Made by a program: the position numbers and the translations under genes. 64,000 nt of DNA from Bacteroidota bacterium (GTDB lineage: Bacteria > Bacteroidota > Bacteroidia > 2-12-FULL-35-15), in NCBI GenBank assembly GCA_016722565.1, contig JADKIU010000004.1, forward strand, positions 1 to 64,000, read 5' to 3'. This document shows positions 60,489 to 64,000 of this stretch, piece after piece (positions within the stretch are counted from its first letter, which is position 1; every line of letters begins with the position of its first letter). The notes beneath the pieces were generated by a model, which made no database searches, had not been told where the DNA came from, and saw only the letters and a program-made list of their open reading frames with translations.

Positions 60489-61070
60489 ATGAAGGTAGCA
60501 ATTATAAAATACAATGCTGGGAATATTCGTTCCGTTTCTTTCGCTTTAAAGCGAATTGGTGTAGATCCCATTGTTACGGATAACATTGAAGATTTGAATA
60601 CGGCCGATAAAATTATTTTTCCGGGAGTAGGTGAGGCCAGCAGTGCAATGCGTTATTTGAGAGATAAGCAACTCGATAAAGTAATTTGCAATTTTAAACA
60701 ACCTGTTTTAGGTATTTGTTTGGGAATGCAATTGTTTTGTGAAAATTCAGCGGAGGGCAATACCGATTGTTTGGGAGTATTTAAACAAAAAGTATTGAGA
60801 TTTTCTGATGCGAATAAAGTCCCCCAGATTGGCTGGAATACGATTGAAAATTTAAATTCGAAAATTTTTGATCGCCTGAAAGAACAAGAATTCATGTATT
60901 TTGTGCATGGATATTATGTTGAAAAGTCAGAAAATACAATTGCAATAGCGAACTATGGAATTGAGTACAGTGCGGCTTGGCAGAAAGGAAATTTTTATGG
61001 AGTGCAATTTCATCCTGAAAAATCGAGCGATGCCGGACAACTTATTTTAGAGAATTTTTTAAACCTATGA
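60489..61070 (+). CDS. hisH: imidazole glycerol phosphate synthase glutaminase subunit HisH
   Basis: A 193-residue class I amidotransferase that releases ammonia from glutamine for HisF. KYNAGNIRSVSFALKRIG, the nucleophile region PVLGICLGMQLFCE (Cys ~78), and the His/Glu pair FHPEKSSDAG near the C-terminus form the catalytic triad; the GVGEASSAMRYL loop fits the family. It starts at 60489 directly after hisB, and its stop overlaps the hisA ATG (ATGA). Confidence 0.97.
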   Translation: MKVAIIKYNAGNIRSVSFALKRIGVDPIVTDNIEDLNTADKIIFPGVGEASSAMRYLRDKQLDKVICNFKQPVLGICLGMQLFCENSAEGNTDCLGVFKQKVLRFSDANKVPQIGWNTIENLNSKIFDRLKEQEFMYFVHGYYVEKSENTIAIANYGIEYSAAWQKGNFYGVQFHPEKSSDAGQLILENFLNL

Positions 61071-61846
61071 ACGAAGTAAAAAACAATATCAATACACATT
61101 CCACTGTTTCGATAGAGGCAAGAAGCTTTGTTATCCCTGCAATAGATATTATCGATGGGAAATGTGTTCGATTGACGCAAGGAGACTACAATCAAAAAAT
61201 AATTTACAATGAAAATCCTTTGGAAGTTGCCAAACAATTTGAAGATATTGGAATTATACGATTACATCTGGTTGATTTAGATGGAGCAAAAAAAGGAGAA
61301 GTTGTCAATTATAAAGTTTTAGAAAAAATTGCTTCGCAAACGAAGTTAATTATTGATTTTGGTGGAGGTATAAAAACGGATGAATCGATTGCGAATGTTT
61401 ATGATTCAGGAGCCACGATTGCTACTGTTGGAAGTGTAGCTGTAAAACAAAAAGAATTGTTTTTTTCTTGGGTTCAAAAATTCGGTGCTTCCAAACTATT
61501 GTTGGGTGCAGATGTAAAAGGAGAAAATGTTTCAATTAACGGTTGGTTAGAAACAACAACAATCAATGTTTTTGATTTTGTTGAGGAAAATAAAAAACAA
61601 GGTGTTTTAAATTTATTTTGCACGGATATTTCGAAGGATGGATTATTGCAGGGTGCAAGTGTTGATCTGTATAAAAAAATTATTCATAATTCGCCACAGG
61701 TAAATTTGATTGCAAGTGGAGGAGTGACATCATTAAATGATTTAGATGAATTAAAAGAAATTGGCTGTAAAGGAGCAATTGTTGGAAAAGCCATTTATGA
61801 AGGAAGAATTACAATGAAGGAACTTAAAAAGTATATTGAATGTTAA
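61067..61846 (+). CDS. hisA: phosphoribosylformimino-AICAR phosphate isomerase HisA
   Basis: A 259-residue TIM-barrel isomerase opening ProFAR to PRFAR. Core starts IPAIDIIDGKCVRLTQGDYNQ (catalytic Asp), LHLVDLDGAKKGEVVN, IDFGGGIKTDESI, FCTDISKDGLLQGASVDLYKK (catalytic Asp), and IASGGVTSLNDLDEL, GAIVGKAIYEG. About 20 residues precede the usual start (MNEVKNNINTHSTVSIEA); the ATG at 61067 overlaps the hisH stop as ATGA, which supports keeping the extension, though no other ATG follows before the core. Confidence 0.95.
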   Translation: MNEVKNNINTHSTVSIEARSFVIPAIDIIDGKCVRLTQGDYNQKIIYNENPLEVAKQFEDIGIIRLHLVDLDGAKKGEVVNYKVLEKIASQTKLIIDFGGGIKTDESIANVYDSGATIATVGSVAVKQKELFFSWVQKFGASKLLLGADVKGENVSINGWLETTTINVFDFVEENKKQGVLNLFCTDISKDGLLQGASVDLYKKIIHNSPQVNLIASGGVTSLNDLDELKEIGCKGAIVGKAIYEGRITMKELKKYIEC

Positions 61847-62595
61847 CAAAACGAATAATTCCTTGTTTGGATATTAAGGATGGGCGCACGGTGAAAGGTG
61901 TGAATTTTGAAAATATTCGTGATGCAGGTGATCCTGTTGAATTGGCCATTTTATATAGTAAACAAGGTGCTGATGAATTGGTGTTTTTGGATATTACCGC
62001 AACGAACGAAAATCGAAAAACTTTGTCGGAATTGGTTACTCGAATTGCTCAAAGTATTAATATTCCATTCACTGTAGGTGGAGGAATTAGCTCGATCCAA
62101 GATGTTGCAATGCTGTTAGATGCCGGTGCAGATAAAATCTCCATCAATACATCCGCATTTAAAAATCCTCATTTAATTCGGGATTTAGCAAATCAGTTTG
62201 GTAGTCAGTGTATTGTTTTAGCGATTGATACAAAATTTGAAAACGGTGATTGGTTTGTGTATTTGAATGGGGGTAAAGTAAAAACAGATAAGCGAACATT
62301 GGATTGGGCAAAGGAAGTGGTTGCTTTGGGAGCGGGAGAAATTTTGCTGACTTCAATGAATAATGATGGAACCAAAGCCGGTTTTGCAAATGATATCACT
62401 AGATTGATTTCAGAAAATGTGAATGTTCCGGTGATTGCAAGTGGTGGTGCTGGAGATTTGACACATTTTAAAGATGCGTTTTTGCTTGGAAAGGCGGATG
62501 CCGCGCTGGCAGCCAGTGTTTTCCATTTTAAAGAAATTGAAATTCCACAATTAAAAATATTTTTAAGAGCAGCTGGAATTGATGTTAGAATTTAA
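61840..62595 (+). CDS. hisF: imidazole glycerol phosphate synthase cyclase subunit HisF
   Basis: A 251-residue TIM-barrel partner of HisH that makes imidazole glycerol phosphate and AICAR. PCLDIKDGRTVKGVNFENIRDAGDPVELA with the first catalytic Asp, LVFLDITATNE, PFTVGGGISS, DKISINTSAF, AGEILLTSMNNDGTKAGF (second catalytic Asp) and VIASGGAGDLTHF. Overlaps hisA by 7 bases. Complete. Confidence 0.97.
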   Translation: MLTKRIIPCLDIKDGRTVKGVNFENIRDAGDPVELAILYSKQGADELVFLDITATNENRKTLSELVTRIAQSINIPFTVGGGISSIQDVAMLLDAGADKISINTSAFKNPHLIRDLANQFGSQCIVLAIDTKFENGDWFVYLNGGKVKTDKRTLDWAKEVVALGAGEILLTSMNNDGTKAGFANDITRLISENVNVPVIASGGAGDLTHFKDAFLLGKADAALAASVFHFKEIEIPQLKIFLRAAGIDVRI

Positions 62596-62619
62596 TATGT
62601 ATGTAATAGATTTATAGTT

Positions 62620-63213
62620 ATGAAGCCAAATTTTAAAAAGTCAGCCGATGGGTTAATTCCTGTAGTTGTTCAAGATCATAAAACAAATGTGGTTCTGATG
62701 TTAGGATATATGAATGAAGAAGCATATCAGAAAACAACTGCAGAAAAACGAGTGACCTTTTTCTCACGTTCTAAAAATCGTTTGTGGACAAAAGGAGAAG
62801 AAAGTGGAAATTTTTTGGATGTGAATACTGTTCTGTTGGATTGTGATCAAGACACACTTTTGATAAAGGTTACGCCTAAAGGTGTTGTCTGCCATACCGG
62901 TTCAGATACCTGTTTTGATGAAAAAAATCAAATGAATTTTCTTTCACGTTTAGAAGGAATTATACTGGACAGAAAGATGAATCCGGATGATAAATCTTAC
63001 GTTTCCAGCCTTTTTGGTAAGGGAATGAATAAGATTGCTCAAAAAGTAGGAGAAGAGGCTGTGGAGTTGGTAATAGAGGCAAAAGACAACAATCCGGATT
63101 TATTCCTTGGTGAGGCAGCCGATTTATTGTTTCATTACCTGATTCTATTGTCTGCCAAAGGGTTAACTATTAAAGAAGTGGTGGATTTGTTGGAAAAAAG
63201 AAACCAGAAATAG
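62620..63213 (+). CDS. hisI: bifunctional phosphoribosyl-AMP cyclohydrolase / phosphoribosyl-ATP pyrophosphatase HisIE
   Basis: A 197-residue fusion catalysing steps 2 and 3 of the pathway. HisI domain (~1-105): GYMNEEAYQKTTAEKRVTFFSRSKNRLWTKGEESGNFLDV, zinc-binding CDQDTLLIKV and CHTGSDTCF. HisE domain (~110-197): SLFGKGMNKIAQKVGEEAVELVIEAKDNN (MazG-like EEAxE metal motif) and GEAADLLFHYLILLSAKG. Complete; last his gene. No clear terminator is seen in the 140 bases that follow. Confidence 0.97.
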   Translation: MKPNFKKSADGLIPVVVQDHKTNVVLMLGYMNEEAYQKTTAEKRVTFFSRSKNRLWTKGEESGNFLDVNTVLLDCDQDTLLIKVTPKGVVCHTGSDTCFDEKNQMNFLSRLEGIILDRKMNPDDKSYVSSLFGKGMNKIAQKVGEEAVELVIEAKDNNPDLFLGEAADLLFHYLILLSAKGLTIKEVVDLLEKRNQK

Positions 63214-63357
63214 CTGTTTTTGAGGTCGATGTTCTGTTTTAGAGCAAATTAGTGTATAAAAATATGCTTTTTTACCCCTAATATTTAATTAATTTTCTTA
63301 TAATTGGTGAAATTTTGCAGAGAAAAGGCAATTTTTTTTGATAAGAATAATTATTCT

Positions 63358-63936
63358 ATGGATTTAAATATGAGCGGTTCAGTTGAAGAGGCTATTTTTA
63401 CTAACAAAGTAAATAGTATCAAGGCTGCTTTTAATGTTGCGGATCGTAAAATTATCGTGTCGCATATTGGAGAACTGGATCAAGATAAGGTAAATACTAT
63501 TTCTACATTAGTGGAAACACAAATGGAGTATCTTGGTGTTAGCAAAAGCGCAATCAAAAAGATTTTTAATATCGTTATTGAAATGCTTCAGAATATTTGT
63601 ATTCATGGAGAGAAAGACAATAACGGTTATCAAATGACCTATTTTATTATAGGTAAAAATAGCAATGAATACACCTTGTTTTCTGGAAATATTGTTAGTT
63701 CAGTTGTTGCGGAACGTTTAAATAAACGTCTGAATGCCATTAAATCGATGAATGATTCAGATTTGAAAAAACAATACATGGATGTTCTTTCGAATGGGGA
63801 GCTTTCCTCAAAAGGAGGAGCGGGCTTAGGCTTTTTGACAATTGCATTAAAATCCAATAATGAAATTGATTTCGACTTTGAAGTTTTAAATAAAGAATAT
63901 TCATTGTTTTCATTACAAGCAAAAGTATCCGGATAA
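63358..63936 (+). CDS. siaB: SiaB-family protein kinase
   Basis: A 192-residue cytoplasmic protein of the SiaB family (DUF6272), a GHKL-type serine/threonine kinase that phosphorylates SiaC. The N-box is visible (IEMLQNICIHGEKDN: Glu75, Asn79, His83) and the ATP-lid Gly-rich motif SKGGAGLGFLTIA (151-163). In Pseudomonas SiaABCD, phosphorylation of SiaC controls a diguanylate cyclase; in Bacteroidota the outputs are less clear. ATG 63358 is preferred to a TTG 54 bases earlier. The partner gene follows one base after the stop. Confidence 0.85.
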   Translation: MDLNMSGSVEEAIFTNKVNSIKAAFNVADRKIIVSHIGELDQDKVNTISTLVETQMEYLGVSKSAIKKIFNIVIEMLQNICIHGEKDNNGYQMTYFIIGKNSNEYTLFSGNIVSSVVAERLNKRLNAIKSMNDSDLKKQYMDVLSNGELSSKGGAGLGFLTIALKSNNEIDFDFEVLNKEYSLFSLQAKVSG

Positions 63937-63937
63937 C

Positions 63938-64000
63938 ATGAAGCGTATAGAAATACAGGCATCGAACAATACGCCACATATAATTTTAGATGCGGGTGCA
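63938..64000 (+). CDS. siaC: SiaC-family phosphoprotein, N-terminal part (cut by window edge)
   Basis: The first 21 codons of a gene that runs off the right edge: MKRIEIQASNNTPHIILDAGA. The pattern (short charged start, TP-x-I-x-LD) matches the start of SiaC (DUF1987) proteins, and its position directly after the SiaB-family kinase supports this. SiaC is the substrate of SiaB. Too little is visible to check the phosphorylated Thr. Confidence 0.68.
   Translation, partial: MKRIEIQASNNTPHIILDAGA

Noticed and set aside
1..64000. CRISPR arrays, tRNA/rRNA genes, insertion sequences, prophage or defence genes
   Set aside because: All gaps are under 300 bases and none shows spaced repeats, cloverleaf segments, transposase motifs or phage genes; gene content is ordinary housekeeping plus T9SS.

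Overview
The window is a low-GC, gene-dense chromosomal segment of a Bacteroidota bacterium. The family cannot be fixed from the sequence alone. Evidence for the phylum: a complete type IX secretion / gliding motor cluster (porP/sprF, gldK, gldL, gldM, gldN plus a second gldN), two secreted proteins with type IX C-terminal sorting domains, the gene order miaB - sigma-54 activator - lptE - TPR protein - secG, and promoters of the Bacteroidota form (TTTG, about 18-21 bases, TAnnTTTG) with few Shine-Dalgarno sites. GmhA, LptE and T9SS indicate a Gram-negative envelope; MurE carries the DNPR motif, so the peptidoglycan is of the meso-diaminopimelate type.

Layout. 1-12.9 kb: the start of gmhA, a small secreted protein, an SRPBCC-tspO pair, a giant FG-GAP/ASPIC T9SS cargo, a pentahaem cytochrome with a T9SS tail, dsbD, two small conserved proteins, tilS and pabB. 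13.0-29.5 kb: an uninterrupted division and cell wall (dcw) cluster, mraZ-rsmH-ftsL-ftsI-murE-mraY-murD-[orphan MurD C-terminal domain]-ftsW-murG-murC-ftsQ-ftsA-ftsZ, preceded by three 10-bp-spaced MraZ boxes. 29.6-41.1 kb: yqeY, a small membrane protein with an outer-membrane barrel protein, groES-groEL, the miaB-to-secG operon, and topA. 41.2-49.5 kb: an arginase-fold protein that has lost metal ligands, then the T9SS motor genes. 49.6-55.8 kb: DUF2461, an AI-2E permease, a YdjM-like membrane hydrolase, DUF983, an ABC-F ATPase and a ChaN-like protein. 55.9-63.2 kb: a complete histidine operon hisGDCBHAF-hisIE under a classical attenuator with a His4 leader peptide. 63.4-64 kb: a SiaB-type kinase and the start of its SiaC-type partner.

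How the genes work together: the dcw cluster makes lipid II and the divisome; porP/gldKLMN build the T9SS that would export the two sorting-domain proteins near 2-7 kb; dsbD supplies reductant to the periplasm; the his operon turns PRPP and ATP into histidine and is switched by ribosome stalling at its leader.

Three genes (murC, the arginase-like gene and porP) each carry one single-base indel in a short homopolymer and are otherwise intact. This looks more like sequence error than decay. The most unusual items are the stand-alone degenerate MurD C-terminal domain inside the dcw operon, a strong terminator-like hairpin between gldL and gldM, the his attenuator on a nearly leaderless transcript, and a family of 7-, 8- and 14-bp tandem repeats, one of which lies inside murC. 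No tRNA, rRNA, CRISPR array, insertion sequence or prophage was seen. No gene-free gap exceeds 300 bases.
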